A stretch of DNA of 47,824 bases, taken from positions 1 through 47,824 of the forward strand of contig DAOMHQ010000010.1 of the NCBI GenBank assembly GCA_035430965.1, given 5' to 3'. The stretch is from JAKPRU01 sp029568995 (GTDB taxonomy: Bacteria; Hinthialibacterota; Hinthialibacteria; Hinthialibacterales; JAKPRU01). The notes beneath the pieces were generated by a model. It was not told where the DNA came from, ran no database searches, and saw nothing but the letters and a program-made list of their open reading frames with translations. A program made the translations under genes and the position numbers. This document shows, piece after piece, positions 26,501-34,502 of the stretch; position 1 is the first letter of the stretch; each line of letters opens with the position of its first letter.

Positions 26501-26522
26501 CAAGTTCCTATTGGGAGATTAG
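23505..26522 (+). CDS. Secreted protein with five PPC-type repeats and two C-terminal beta domains
   Basis: 1005 residues. The start at 23505 follows GGGAGGGAGG; ATGs at 23523 and 23526 after GAGGAAAA are alternatives and would leave a shorter signal peptide (RVILYGILSMALVFWGDIAWG). Five repeats of about 125 residues begin near residues 34, 156, 282, 408 and 532. Each has DxWDPxDDxxxGAT, HGxHxLSxxDxxDWFRF, YEF and SGxYFLRV. This is the PPC (bacterial pre-peptidase C-terminal) pattern and resembles the PPC domain of the giant protein upstream. Residues about 657-815 and 828-990 are two copies of a domain beginning Y-x-F-(D/E), with YPGGY/FPGGF and LGAL/LAAL motifs, distantly like the giant protein's C-terminus. 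No catalytic site is seen. It starts 41 bases after the giant gene, so it is probably co-transcribed and may be a surface partner. Confidence 0.85.
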   Translation: MLRGKHMMKYNHRVILYGILSMALVFWGDIAWGDDWDPVDDSISGATDLGIPGSEEGRQGFHTLSPEDESDWFRFYLDRGETYEFFSSLFADTFGELYQADGMTLIALNDDGSPNLDFVIRYTPVESGVYYLRVSQFMASDEIFYDLHYVNRSAAVDADAWDPVDDTLQGATDLGSPSEEEASHGLHSLSRLDQSDWFQVHLLEGTVYEFLATCGSDAACDLFRSNGVSRVATAEFDGNNSRFRIVYSPQESGTYFIRVQMQNPDLSGYYTLVYRISPYSLPIGDEWDPGDNIYDGATRLGTPESEEKSHGPHILSATDRNDWFRFVLENGVTYEFSTEGSADTVGDLYSGDGITSLAMDDSGGEGRNFRIVFTAGETGKYFLRIREFSSSDATYVLFYRAIREPVVPVTDEWDPEDDTYNGASAFASDLFCHGPHTLSSVDLADWFRLDLQAGRTYELWTSGTSDTYGAVFADDGVSILMEEDDGGVSYNFYMQFTPVASGTYFVRVRMFDPGSSGAYMLNVLPSGPGASEPDAWDSGDDLLSGATLLESPSPLGGMHGPHTLSSNDTEDWFRIYLIAGMICEFSAHGNSDTVGTLYYWNDQNMVLHADTGGDEGNFRIQFTPENSGYYFLRVSEYSGGSAYYTLLFRGEASIKNTPSVNRTYRFDGLEDIAIFPGGFINAPGGTVRIGAIPVSGGYSDGMGAIIEVDPGEVLLLGFPTIDLGNNMALIRAAVRSTEGGAEVGLAALDGAMDGSIATNIPWESGLLRNEYQYRVLLYDPPGSSVSPVFQVANVNGTRAVSVYLDNLEIYVLSREESVSGWLFSADGISQDMEIHAATPIGFYPFENESEYAEYPGGYVGASGARVELGTIPTMEGHSDGQGVRFTANNADVSLIALSELEAGSDPVLIRVSVRSSGPGTAVALGALDNASQGGLSTIIPADSAIFADIYRRSVLLAQPLADRFSPLLQVAHREGDGETVVEMDSVEVFRLPSDALIPVKFLLGD

Positions 26523-26619
26523 TGGGCATGGGGTTACTGTTCTGTCAATTTTAGTCGCGTGTTTGTATTCAAAGCCTGTTGCATCTCGCAAGGCCAATTT
26601 TATAGAATGGAGAATGTCT

Positions 26620-27495
26620 ATGAAGATGCACCGCTTGTGTTTCAGTATGGCAGGTATCCTGGTCGTATTCGGATGCCTGGGTGTGGCGTCGGCGCAGGTT
26701 TCTCTCTTGCAGGGAGCCTGGATTGTGGATGACGGCATAGATGGTACCGAGTTCGGGCCGGCAACAATTAACGCGATCGGCGTCATGTCGTTTGCTGAGG
26801 TGTCCACTTATGTCGACGAGGAAATCGGAACGTACGTATTCGATATCACGTATAACGGTATGATTACATACGGCACGGATCGGAAGTTCGCGTATGGAGG
26901 AATTGGCGTTGGCGTGGCACGAAACACGGGTGGGACGGTCCAGGTTCATTTCGACGTGGTCGCAGCGGGGGTTGGTTCGACGGACAATAACATGCTGGCC
27001 GGAGTGTGGACTTCGCCGGGAACACTTACAACACCGCAAGGCCAATTTGATGTGGCTATATCCAGGCCCATTCTTCTGATTCGCGAAGGGTACGACCCGG
27101 GCAATCCGGGCGAGGATCTTGCGGGAACCTGGGCGATTACGATCACGGGTGCCAATTTTGAATGGAGCGGGGAGGTTACGCTGAATCCCGATGGAACAAT
27201 GATGGGAGAAACGGCTGCCGGGCTGCTTCCTCCGGTCCCGCTGGCGGGATTCTTTACCTACAGCGAAACGAAACAGTTCAATTTCACTTATACAACAACC
27301 CAAAATCTTCCGGTCCTTGGGGAGACCACATTTACCCTCACCGGCCAGGGGCAAGGGAACGAGGACAATAGCGAGATCAACGGAACCTGGTCCTTTACCG
27401 TGCAAGTAACGGACAGGCAGTCGCAGACATTTGAGGGTACGTTCAGCCTTGTGAAGATCGCGGATTCCTCGGTGGGATACTGGGATCTGTATTGA
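26620..27495 (+). CDS. Secreted protein of unknown function
   Basis: 291 residues from the ATG at 26620, with GGAG 7 bases upstream (in-frame ATGs at 26614 and 26626 are close alternatives). Signal peptide MKMHRLCFSMAGILVVFGCLGVASA, then a mature part rich in Gly, Thr and aromatic residues. Two halves each resemble a small beta-barrel: LLQGAWIVDDG... and LAGTWAITITG...FEWSGEVTLNPDGTMMGE, the second typical of lipocalin-like or immunoglobulin-like exported domains with G-x-W at the first strand. No family is recognised with confidence. It follows the PPC-repeat gene on the same strand after 97 bases and is followed by a hairpin at 27516. Confidence 0.7.
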   Translation: MKMHRLCFSMAGILVVFGCLGVASAQVSLLQGAWIVDDGIDGTEFGPATINAIGVMSFAEVSTYVDEEIGTYVFDITYNGMITYGTDRKFAYGGIGVGVARNTGGTVQVHFDVVAAGVGSTDNNMLAGVWTSPGTLTTPQGQFDVAISRPILLIREGYDPGNPGEDLAGTWAITITGANFEWSGEVTLNPDGTMMGETAAGLLPPVPLAGFFTYSETKQFNFTYTTTQNLPVLGETTFTLTGQGQGNEDNSEINGTWSFTVQVTDRQSQTFEGTFSLVKIADSSVGYWDLY

Positions 27496-27515
27496 AATGA
27501 TCGGTTAATAAATGG

Positions 27516-27543
27516 CAGGGGCAGACGAGGGGGTCTGCCCCTG
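27516..27543 (+). terminator. Strong GC-rich hairpin after the secreted-protein block
   Basis: CAGGGGCAGAC (27516-27526) pairs perfectly with GTCTGCCCCTG (27533-27543) over 11 bases with a 6-base loop. No T-run follows (TCCGTTCTG), so it is not a standard intrinsic terminator. It may instead be an mRNA 3'-end stabiliser or a relative of the dispersed repeat. Confidence 0.4.
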
Positions 27544-27652
27544 TCCGTTCTGTGGGAGTGAAAGGACACCTGACTCATTCGTAGGGCGGTCCCGGAGGGT
27601 TGATTCATTTGCGGATATCTTCATTGTATATTGGGTGAAAGCACAAAGGAAA

Positions 27653-27674
27653 ACCGGAGAGCGAACTCTCCGGT
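27653..27674 (+). other. Perfect 9-base-pair hairpin before the helicase gene
   Basis: ACCGGAGAG (27653-27661), loop CGAA, CTCTCCGGT (27666-27674). It ends 39 bases before the ATG at 27714. It could lie in the helicase leader or act as a boundary element; no T-run follows. Confidence 0.4.
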
Positions 27675-27713
27675 CTGTCGCGTTTGTGAAATTGTCTCGG
27701 CGGATCGGTTTAT

Positions 27714-30578
27714 ATGGAGGCTATTCAGCCTGTTTCGGTTCCGTGGTTTATTCGGCGTCGGTGGGTCGAGGAGCTCCTGCAGCAGCGTTCCTCGCGTCTG
27801 GGCAATCGCCTGACCCGCAGCCTGGAGGACGCCACAATTGACCTGCTGCCCCACCAGGTGGAGGCAGCGGCGTTTGCGTTGAACCGGCTTTTCTCGGGTG
27901 GCGCGATCCTGGCGGATGAGGTCGGTTTAGGAAAAACCATTGAAGCGGGATTGGTCATTTCCCAATTATGGGCAGAGGGACGGCGGAGGATTCTCATTAT
28001 TGTCCCTGCAGGACTGCGTCGGCAATGGGCGGAGGAACTCCGCAGCCATTTTCATCTCATGGGCCAGATCGTCGATCGTGCCCGGTGGAATCTGATGCGC
28101 AAGGAGGGGCCGGATGCGTTTCTTTTAAGTTGCGCGCAGGGACCAATCCTCTTATCGTACACATTTGCCTATCGGCAGCTGGAGTCGCTATCGACGGTCC
28201 CATGGGACCTGGTCGTGATGGATGAGGCACACCGTCTCCGCAATGTCTATCGCCCTGAGAATCGAATGGGCCGTTCCCTGCGGGAGGCTTTCGCGAAGTG
28301 CAGCAAACTCCTGCTGACGGCAACTCCGCTGCAGAACTCTCTGATGGAGCTGTATGGATTGGTGAGTTTCATAGACCACCGCATGATGGGTACGGCCTAT
28401 TCATTTACCAAAAACTACATTGCGGATAACCGGGGTTGGGAACCCGTCAACACGGATGAATTGCAGGGGAAATTATCGGGGATCCTGATTCGAACACTCC
28501 GGCGACAGGTAGCCGACACGATTCGCTACACCCAACGTCACAGCATTCTCCACACGTTTGCGCCTTTCGATGAGGAACGGGAACTCTACCGGCGGGTATC
28601 GGAATTTCTTTCGCGAAAGGACAGCATTTCCATCGGCTCCGGTCAACAGCCGTTGATGATCCTGATGTACCGAAAGATCCTGGCGAGCAGTTCCTTTGCC
28701 ATCGCGCAGACATTGCTGAAAGTAATCAAGAGACTTCGCGCCTGCCTGGAAGGCGTTTCGGAACATCCTCCCGTGCTCGAAGATCCGGAGACAGAAACGG
28801 AAGAAGAAGAATGGACGGCTATCGACGAACAATCAGACGGTGAAACGGATCAAGCGCCACTTGACGAATTCCAACGTGAACAGATTGAAGAAGAACTGGC
28901 CGAGCTGACCGAGTGTTACGAATTGGCGGCGGGGATTGTCAGAAATGGGAAAGGCGAGGCGCTGGTTCGGGCGTTGTCTGCGTTATTCGAGGAGGCTCGA
29001 AAGAAAGGATTTCCGGAAAAGGTCGTAATCTTTACCGAATCTCGGCGGACACAACGATATCTCTATGAACGTCTTTGCGAGGCCGGGTGTGAGGGAGATA
29101 TCGTTCTTCTTTCGGGAGATCTTGTCGATCCGGCGGAGCGGCATGATGTTATTCGGCAGTTCCGGGATGAATGTCGCATATTGATCGCCACGGATGCCGG
29201 AGCGGAAGGATTGAACCTGCATTTCTGCTCCGTGGTTGTGAATTACGATCTTCCATGGAATCCCCAGCGGATCGAACAGCGGATCGGGCGTTGTCATCGA
29301 TACGGCCAGCGGCACGACGTACTGGTATTGAATTTCCTGGCGGAGAATAACGAAGCGGACAAGCGGGTTTATGATGTGCTGGCAACGAAATTCCGATTAT
29401 TCGATGGGGTATTCGGCGCATCCGACGAGCCGCTTGGCGACTTGGAGAACACCATGGCGTTCGAGCGGCGTGTCCTGGAGATTTATCAAACATGCCGAAC
29501 ACCGGAAGAAATCCGCGAGGCTTTCGACCGACTTCAGAACGATCTCAGCAGCGCCTCGCGGAATCGGCTGATCACCGCTCGGTCGCTGCTGATCGACCGA
29601 TTCGATGATGAGGTACAGAAGCGCTTTCGGTTGGTGGGCGAGCAGGTTCGGTCCACTCTGGACCGGGACGCAGAGGTAGTCAAGCATCTGATTTTCAGCC
29701 TGTTTACGCATTTCCCCGGATACCGTCAAAATGAGTGGATTCTGCGGATTCCCGAACAGTATCTATTGAATGTACCGGGAGTGTCATCGGAAATGCGGGT
29801 AACATTCGGGCCGTTTCGTTCCGAAAACGAGGCGGTTGTCGCGTTGTCCCCCGGCCATCCGCTGGTGGATGAAATCATCCGCGAAATCCGGGCGTATCAA
29901 CCGGCATTGCCCGTATTCCTGCATCTCTGCCTGGGAAAGGAGACCGTCCCGGCGAGGTCCATTTCTTCTCTTCTCGGGCGAAACGGCTGGTGGTTTCTCT
30001 ACAAGGTGTCCATTCGGTCTTTGGAGGAAGAAGATCACCTGGTGGATATGATCATAGTAGAGGAAGGCGGTTCCCCAAGGATACTCGGCGATGAGGAATG
30101 CCGGCTGTTCCGACGGATGGCGGAGATGTCTACCCCGGCGAAAAAGGCGATTTCCCCTCCCTCCGAACCGATCTGCGCCCTGGCGGATTATGCGGCGAAG
30201 GCAAAGGCAGAGAACCTCGAAGCGGAAGTGCGTCTGTGGTGCGAACGGGAAATTGAATCGCGTTTACAAATCCTGGATTCGTTTGTGGATGCCGAGTGTA
30301 TGGAGGCGGATGCTCGGCTTGAGAGAATCCGGGAGCATCTGAACGAGCTGCGCACCGGTCGCCGTGAGGCGGTGGACTCCGAGGAACGCGCCCGGTTGAG
30401 GACACAGGTCACCGCGCAGGAGACACGACTGTTGAAAGAAATCCAGCGGGCAAACGAGGGAATTGAGCATCGAATCGCCGAAAACCGCGCGCTCCGCGCC
30501 GACCTGGAACGTCGCGCTAAAACCACTGCGCAGGCGGAGAGGATTGCGGTAGCGGCGTGGGAGCTGGTGTGGGAGTAA
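27714..30578 (+). CDS. SNF2/RapA-like DEAD/DEAH-box helicase-type ATPase
   Basis: 954 residues. Superfamily 2 SNF2 motifs: DEVGLGKT (68-75, motif I), DEAH (170-173, motif II), LTATPLQNS (201-209, motif III), ATDAGAEGLNL (492-502, motif V) and QRIGRCHRYGQ (522-532, motif VI). An acidic insertion (355-395) separates the two RecA-like lobes. The C-terminal 350 residues end in a charged coiled coil (about 850-945). The architecture resembles RapA/HepA-like translocases, including stand-alone ones found in defence islands. No methyltransferase, nuclease or other defence partner is adjacent, so a repair or transcription-recycling role is equally possible. The ribosome site is poor. Confidence 0.88.
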   Translation: MEAIQPVSVPWFIRRRWVEELLQQRSSRLGNRLTRSLEDATIDLLPHQVEAAAFALNRLFSGGAILADEVGLGKTIEAGLVISQLWAEGRRRILIIVPAGLRRQWAEELRSHFHLMGQIVDRARWNLMRKEGPDAFLLSCAQGPILLSYTFAYRQLESLSTVPWDLVVMDEAHRLRNVYRPENRMGRSLREAFAKCSKLLLTATPLQNSLMELYGLVSFIDHRMMGTAYSFTKNYIADNRGWEPVNTDELQGKLSGILIRTLRRQVADTIRYTQRHSILHTFAPFDEERELYRRVSEFLSRKDSISIGSGQQPLMILMYRKILASSSFAIAQTLLKVIKRLRACLEGVSEHPPVLEDPETETEEEEWTAIDEQSDGETDQAPLDEFQREQIEEELAELTECYELAAGIVRNGKGEALVRALSALFEEARKKGFPEKVVIFTESRRTQRYLYERLCEAGCEGDIVLLSGDLVDPAERHDVIRQFRDECRILIATDAGAEGLNLHFCSVVVNYDLPWNPQRIEQRIGRCHRYGQRHDVLVLNFLAENNEADKRVYDVLATKFRLFDGVFGASDEPLGDLENTMAFERRVLEIYQTCRTPEEIREAFDRLQNDLSSASRNRLITARSLLIDRFDDEVQKRFRLVGEQVRSTLDRDAEVVKHLIFSLFTHFPGYRQNEWILRIPEQYLLNVPGVSSEMRVTFGPFRSENEAVVALSPGHPLVDEIIREIRAYQPALPVFLHLCLGKETVPARSISSLLGRNGWWFLYKVSIRSLEEEDHLVDMIIVEEGGSPRILGDEECRLFRRMAEMSTPAKKAISPPSEPICALADYAAKAKAENLEAEVRLWCEREIESRLQILDSFVDAECMEADARLERIREHLNELRTGRREAVDSEERARLRTQVTAQETRLLKEIQRANEGIEHRIAENRALRADLERRAKTTAQAERIAVAAWELVWE

Positions 30579-30626
30579 CGGTAAGGGACTCTTGGTATGG
30601 GCGGTTCGTTGATCTCACTGGAGAGT

Positions 30627-30642
30627 TGGCGTATAGTTCGCA
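30627..30642 (+). promoter_or_regulatory. Sigma-54-type promoter before the second prepilin gene
   Basis: TGGCGTATAGTTCGCA keeps the invariant GG and GC separated by exactly 10 bases, with TGGC and CGCA flanks close to the TGGCACG-N4-TTGCA consensus. The predicted start is near 30654, about 75 bases before the ATG. Pilin genes are classic sigma-54 targets. Confidence 0.45.
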
Positions 30643-30728
30643 TTGATTCCAAGCGAGTCCTGAAAAGGGGCTGTTTGCATGATGGGACTGCTGAAGGAGA
30701 ATCAAGGAGCTGAAATCATACCAAGCCA

Positions 30729-31277
30729 ATGATCCGATCCCGCGCTTTTACCCTGATTGAGCTGCTGATTGTTGTGGCGATTATCGGCATTCTTGCCGCC
30801 ATCGCCGTGCCGAATTTCCTGAATGCGCAGATTCGCGCCAAGGTGGCGAAGTCGATTTCGAACGTCAAGATCCTGCGGGACGCCTATACTCAATACGGCC
30901 TGGACAACAAGCGAACCCCGGAGCATTCGGATGTGATCACCGCGCAGGATCGCCTGACCACCCCCATGGCCTACATCAATGCCCGGATACCGGATGTGTT
31001 CAAGGAAGGACTCGAGGAACGCGGGCTGAAGGCTCCTCATGCAGGTTTGTATCATGCCGAACCTTATACCGAGATCATGCCCCTGGAAAACATGAAAACG
31101 GCCTTTCCGAATTTGTATGAGGGTTACAAGGCCAGTCATTCGGGAGTGGTACTGGGGTACGGACCGTCGCAGCAGTATGACTATGTCGAGTACGATTCCA
31201 GCAACGGGATACGAAGCCGGGGAGCAATATACAACTGGGTGCCTCGATTTCACCAGAAGGATTTTGCCACGCCCTGA
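30729..31277 (+). CDS. Type IV prepilin / GspG-like pseudopilin
   Basis: 182 residues with a short leader (MIRSRA) before the class III prepilin signal FTLIELLIVVAIIGILAAIA (Glu at +5). The extended helix NAQIRAKVAKSISNVKILRDA is followed by a Tyr-rich C-terminal domain (GYGPSQQYDYVEYDSSNG). The helix is similar to that of the prepilin at 11044, so the two are probably paralogues. An in-frame stop 18 bases upstream fixes the start at 30729. The best purine-rich site (AAGGAG) is more than 20 bases away, so initiation may be weak. Such genes often stand alone in planctomycete-like genomes. Confidence 0.88.
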   Translation: MIRSRAFTLIELLIVVAIIGILAAIAVPNFLNAQIRAKVAKSISNVKILRDAYTQYGLDNKRTPEHSDVITAQDRLTTPMAYINARIPDVFKEGLEERGLKAPHAGLYHAEPYTEIMPLENMKTAFPNLYEGYKASHSGVVLGYGPSQQYDYVEYDSSNGIRSRGAIYNWVPRFHQKDFATP

Positions 31278-31376
31278 CAAGGGAGGGGACATGCGAGCGG
31301 GCAGGCACGGGAGGGACACGGACAAACAGACACAGAAAAACACGGACAGACCGTAGGAGGCGCGCAGAGGGACCTG

Positions 31377-31643
31377 TTACATTTTTCTGGGATGCTTGAA
31401 ATAGATGAACAGGCGACCGAAGTTGTCCCGGTCCTTGTCGATGCGGTGGTAGAGCTTCTTGATGTGCGGTTGGTCCAGAAAACGCAGGACACGTTTTTTG
31501 AGCTGCCCGCTGCCTTTGCCGGGGATGATTTCCACCTCGCCGATGCGCTTCTCGATCGCCTCTTCGATGATCCGGTTCAATTCCCTGTCGATGTCCCGTC
31601 CCTTGTTGTATATATCGTGCAAGTCGAGTTTCAGTTTCGCCAT
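31377..31643 (-). CDS. Small Smr-domain protein
   Basis: 88 residues: KLDLHDIYNKGRDIDRELNRIIEEAIEKRI followed by EVEIIPGKGSGQLKKRVLRFL. The LDLH start, the IxGKGSGxLKxxVxxFL core and the short length match the stand-alone Smr (small MutS-related) family. The family includes DNA nicking endonucleases and ribosome-collision endonucleases. The conserved Asp/His of LDLHD and the GKGSG loop are intact. GGAG lies 8 bases before the ATG. It is divergent from the DEDDh exonuclease 126 bases away. Downstream lies a short low-complexity stretch rich in ACACGGACA. Confidence 0.85.
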   Translation of the reverse strand: MAKLKLDLHDIYNKGRDIDRELNRIIEEAIEKRIGEVEIIPGKGSGQLKKRVLRFLDQPHIKKLYHRIDKDRDNFGRLFIYFKHPRKM

Positions 31644-31769
31644 GGTTCAATCTCCGGCTCCGCTGTGTGCTTTATATATCGAACCGTCGAGTGAGAAGAG
31701 GGCTGTTCGCACCACCGGAACCGGCTATGATGGCAGGGTTTCCACTCGTTTTCGGAAAAGGAGCGCTCC

Positions 31770-32342
31770 ATGATTGAGGGCGATATCATTGTGGTGTTCG
31801 ACACGGAATACACCGCCTGGAAAGGGTCCCGTGAAAGGAACTGGTGTTATCCGGGGCAATATCGGGAGATCGTGCAGATCGGGGCGGTGAAGCTGGACGT
31901 GCGCCGGGGGCTGGAAGAGATCGACTCATTCGAGCGCATTGCGCGTCCGCGATTCAATCCGACGCTGAGCGAGTATTTCATCGAGCTGACCGGAATCACC
32001 CAAGAACGCTTGGACCGCGAGGGGGCGGATTTTGCGGAAGTCCTGCGTGACTTTGTGGAGTTTGCCGGGCCGGGGACAATCATTTACAGCAACGGGGGCG
32101 ATGAGAAGAATCTCTACGAGAATTGCGGGTATTACGGAGTGATCTGTCCGCTGGGGATCGACCGCTTCCGGAATCTCAGCGCCTTTTTGAGCGCGGAGGC
32201 CCATGCAACCTGCCATGTGGAGACCGGAACGTTGGATGAAGTGTTCGGCATCCCGTCGGACCTTCCTGCACATGACGGCCTCGCAGATGCCCGCAAGTTG
32301 GCAGGCACAATCCGCCATCTTCGTCAGCACGGGCGGATGTGA
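31770..32342 (+). CDS. DEDDh-family 3'-5' exonuclease
   Basis: 190 residues with the DnaQ-like RNase H fold. Motif I is FDTEY (Asp11, Glu13), motif II includes Asp111 (YSNGGDEKN), and motif III is H-x4-D (His168, Asp173; AHDGLADARKL). All four acidic ligands and the catalytic His are present. These are stand-alone exonucleases acting on single-stranded DNA or RNA ends. AAAAGGAG precedes the ATG at good spacing. An insertion with WCYPGQYREIVQIGAV places an Ile-Val-Gln-Ile-Gly strand typical of exonuclease-domain proteins. Confidence 0.88.
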   Translation: MIEGDIIVVFDTEYTAWKGSRERNWCYPGQYREIVQIGAVKLDVRRGLEEIDSFERIARPRFNPTLSEYFIELTGITQERLDREGADFAEVLRDFVEFAGPGTIIYSNGGDEKNLYENCGYYGVICPLGIDRFRNLSAFLSAEAHATCHVETGTLDEVFGIPSDLPAHDGLADARKLAGTIRHLRQHGRM

Positions 32343-32370
32343 TGCCCGGGATTCCGGCGAGTCCTCCGAC

Positions 32371-33756
32371 TCAATACGATAGCCAGATTGTCGGATTGAC
32401 AGCAGATGGGATTGTGTAAGTTCCCTCTGTCACAACAGTCTGGTCAGCCTGGATCATGACATTCACGTTCACGGGATTCGCCCATCCGATAATCCGCTTG
32501 AATTCAAGCACCTGGGGACCGACAGGAACACCGATCTCGGTATCTCCGCTGTTATGCCATTCCGTTGTCCCGCCCCGTCGCCATTGCGCTCCCGCGTCGA
32601 GTGCACCCTGCGGATCCAGCGTGACCTGTAATGCACCAGCCGGGGGCTGATAGGCACAGGTCTGCAGGACATACCCAACCGATTCATCCACCACGTTTCC
32701 GAAGACAATCACTTTGCGGCCATCCAGCGTTTCTACCGTGGCGGCTTTCGGATTCAGCATCGTCACCGGCATATCTGCCAGTTTCTTCCAGGACAGGGTG
32801 TTCAGATCGAACTCCCATGTCTCCTTCAGAGACTCGAAAGCCGGATACGAGTATCCTCCGAATACATACCCTTTTTGCTCGATTTGACAGAATGTGGTGC
32901 CGATCCGGCTGCCCGGGAATTGACCGGGAATCTGTTCCTGTGTCCAGGTTTGGGTGTTCGTGTCGTATGTGTAGATGTTCTGTCTCGCCACATCAACCTG
33001 CCAGATTTGCACTGAGTCGAGATCCAGTGGTGCGTAAGAGAAAGTGGCAAATTCCTGAACCGGGGCGGTTTCGGGGTAGTTCTCGCCCTGTATCCACATG
33101 TTGTTGTCGATATCGAAGGTCCAGGTTCCGGTTTTCGTTTCACCGACTCCGATAAAGACGATCCGGTTTCCCCTCAATACAGCGTGGGCATTCGGAGAGG
33201 GAGGGGGCAGCTCGCCCGCTGGAACGATTTGAAGCCATGTGTTCGAGGTAATATCGTAGCGCCAGAGATCGTTCAATGGCTGATTGTTCTGGTCCAGCCC
33301 CCCAAACTGATAGATGTATCCTCCCGCATATATGGCGCAGGCCCCCTGCCGGAGGCTGGGGGTTTCGGGGGGTGAACCGAGTTCGACGAATGTATTCGAG
33401 CTCTCATTGTACGCCCAAAGGTCGCCGAGCAACGGGCCTGCGTTGACTGTCATCTTGCCGAATCCCTGCACTCGGACACCGCCAAATATATAAATCACGT
33501 TCCCAACGGCAATGCAGCTATAGCCGGATCGGGCCGAAGGCTGGTTCGTGGCCGCAGGCAGCGCTTGCCAGGTGTCGGACACAACGGCCGTCATAGCACT
33601 CCGTTCCGGCTGCCCCCTGTCAACCTGGAATGCCTGTGCCACAGGCATTCCCATCACGGGCAAGATCGAGAGCACAGCCAGGATTCGGAAACATCGGCTG
33701 CTCATCCTCATCCGACCCAATTCCGACAGAAAGGAAAATACGTTCTTTGAAAACAT
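32371..33756 (-). CDS. Secreted Kelch-repeat protein with a C-terminal QWRR/GW module
   Basis: 461 residues. The start at 33756 has GGAGAGGAG upstream; the signal peptide is in the segment MSSRCFRILAVLSILPVMGMPVAQA. Residues about 60-370 form Kelch blades: VGNVIYIFGGV, AGGYIYQFGGLDQNNQPLNDLWRYD, KGYVFGGYSY, DLNTLSWKKLADMP. The last 88 residues (GALQVTLDP, AQWRRGG, GDTEIGVPVG, GWANPV) match a module at residues 501-575 of the giant protease. Kelch propellers are binding scaffolds or, rarely, oxidases or epimerases; no catalytic residue is evident. It is convergent with the exonuclease gene. Confidence 0.85.
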   Translation of the reverse strand: MFSKNVFSFLSELGRMRMSSRCFRILAVLSILPVMGMPVAQAFQVDRGQPERSAMTAVVSDTWQALPAATNQPSARSGYSCIAVGNVIYIFGGVRVQGFGKMTVNAGPLLGDLWAYNESSNTFVELGSPPETPSLRQGACAIYAGGYIYQFGGLDQNNQPLNDLWRYDITSNTWLQIVPAGELPPPSPNAHAVLRGNRIVFIGVGETKTGTWTFDIDNNMWIQGENYPETAPVQEFATFSYAPLDLDSVQIWQVDVARQNIYTYDTNTQTWTQEQIPGQFPGSRIGTTFCQIEQKGYVFGGYSYPAFESLKETWEFDLNTLSWKKLADMPVTMLNPKAATVETLDGRKVIVFGNVVDESVGYVLQTCAYQPPAGALQVTLDPQGALDAGAQWRRGGTTEWHNSGDTEIGVPVGPQVLEFKRIIGWANPVNVNVMIQADQTVVTEGTYTIPSAVNPTIWLSY

Positions 33757-33946
33757 CGAAGATGCTCCTCTCCAATTCCACGTATCTGATCCGCGATGGG
33801 CAGATTTCGAATGGTTCTTCAGGAGGATATGGAATCTGCGGCGTATGTCAAGTTCTTAGAGATACTTGTTGCCATGTCGCGCTCAATGGGATTCCCGGCC
33901 CAGAATGTCCGCAGCGTATGGCGGAAATCTTGCGGGGGCTTCAAGA

Positions 33947-33975
33947 TTGACAGGATTTCGGCAGGCGGATAAGAT
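33947..33975 (+). promoter_or_regulatory. Sigma-70 promoter for tRNA-Leu
   Basis: TTGACA (33947-33952), a 17-base spacer and TAAGAT (33970-33975). The predicted start is near 33982, about 40 bases before the tRNA. Spacer length is ideal and both boxes are close to consensus. Confidence 0.75.
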
Positions 33976-34022
33976 GAATGTTCCACCTGAGAGACCCGCT
34001 TGTATGCCGGTCTTTCATTCAA

Positions 34023-34106
34023 GCCCAGGTGGTGGAAATGGTAGACACGCATGGTTGAGGGCCATGTGGGCGAGAGCCTGTGCGGGTTCAAATCCCGCCC
34101 TGGGCA
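34023..34106 (+). tRNA. tRNA-Leu (anticodon GAG)
   Basis: 84 bases fold as a class II tRNA. Acceptor GCCCAGG pairs with CCTGGGC and discriminator A follows. The D-arm is around GTGG...GGTAGACAC. The anticodon stem CATGG/CCATG encloses the loop TTGAGGG with anticodon GAG (codons CTC/CTT). A long variable arm (GGGCGAGAGCCT) is followed by T-arm GCGGG/CCCGC with TTCAAAT. CCA is not encoded. The long variable arm and A discriminator are leucine identity features. Confidence 0.96.
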
Positions 34107-34454
34107 GGATTCAAAACCCCGACATTCCCCGAACAAAAGCGATACACAAGCAGGACGAAGTCAAGTAAATTCAACAGATGAGCGAACCTGAACCGTCTTG
34201 CCCCCGGAAGAGGATTCTCTGTTGGGATCGCCGGGCAAGCGCAAGGTAGCAGGCATTGCGGAATTCGGTCAACGAGTCCACAGCGTTTCCTTGTCGCAAT
34301 ATGCTGATTCTATTGGATATATCGGATCCAATCGGAGTCCGTTAAATCCTCATGTGTTGAACTAAGAACTCCCTTCATCTTATATTATTTAATCATTTAT
34401 TGGTGGATTCGATCTGAAAAATAATATTTTTTGCAGAATAAGCACAAAAGGGGC

Positions 34455-34481
34455 TTGACATGAATGAGAAGAATGTATGAT
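34455..34481 (+). promoter_or_regulatory. Sigma-70-like promoter before the structured leader
   Basis: A perfect TTGACA (34455-34460) and TATGAT (34476-34481). The spacer is 15 bases, shorter than the usual 17, and the flanks are AT-rich. The transcript would begin near 34488, just before the hairpins. Confidence 0.45.
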
Positions 34482-34502
34482 GATGTGGCCTGTGCAGACC
34501 CA

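Noticed and set aside
31278..31376. ACACGGACA-rich stretch between prepilin and Smr genes
   Set aside because: Short low-complexity sequence without a regular unit or structure; not enough to call a repeat element.
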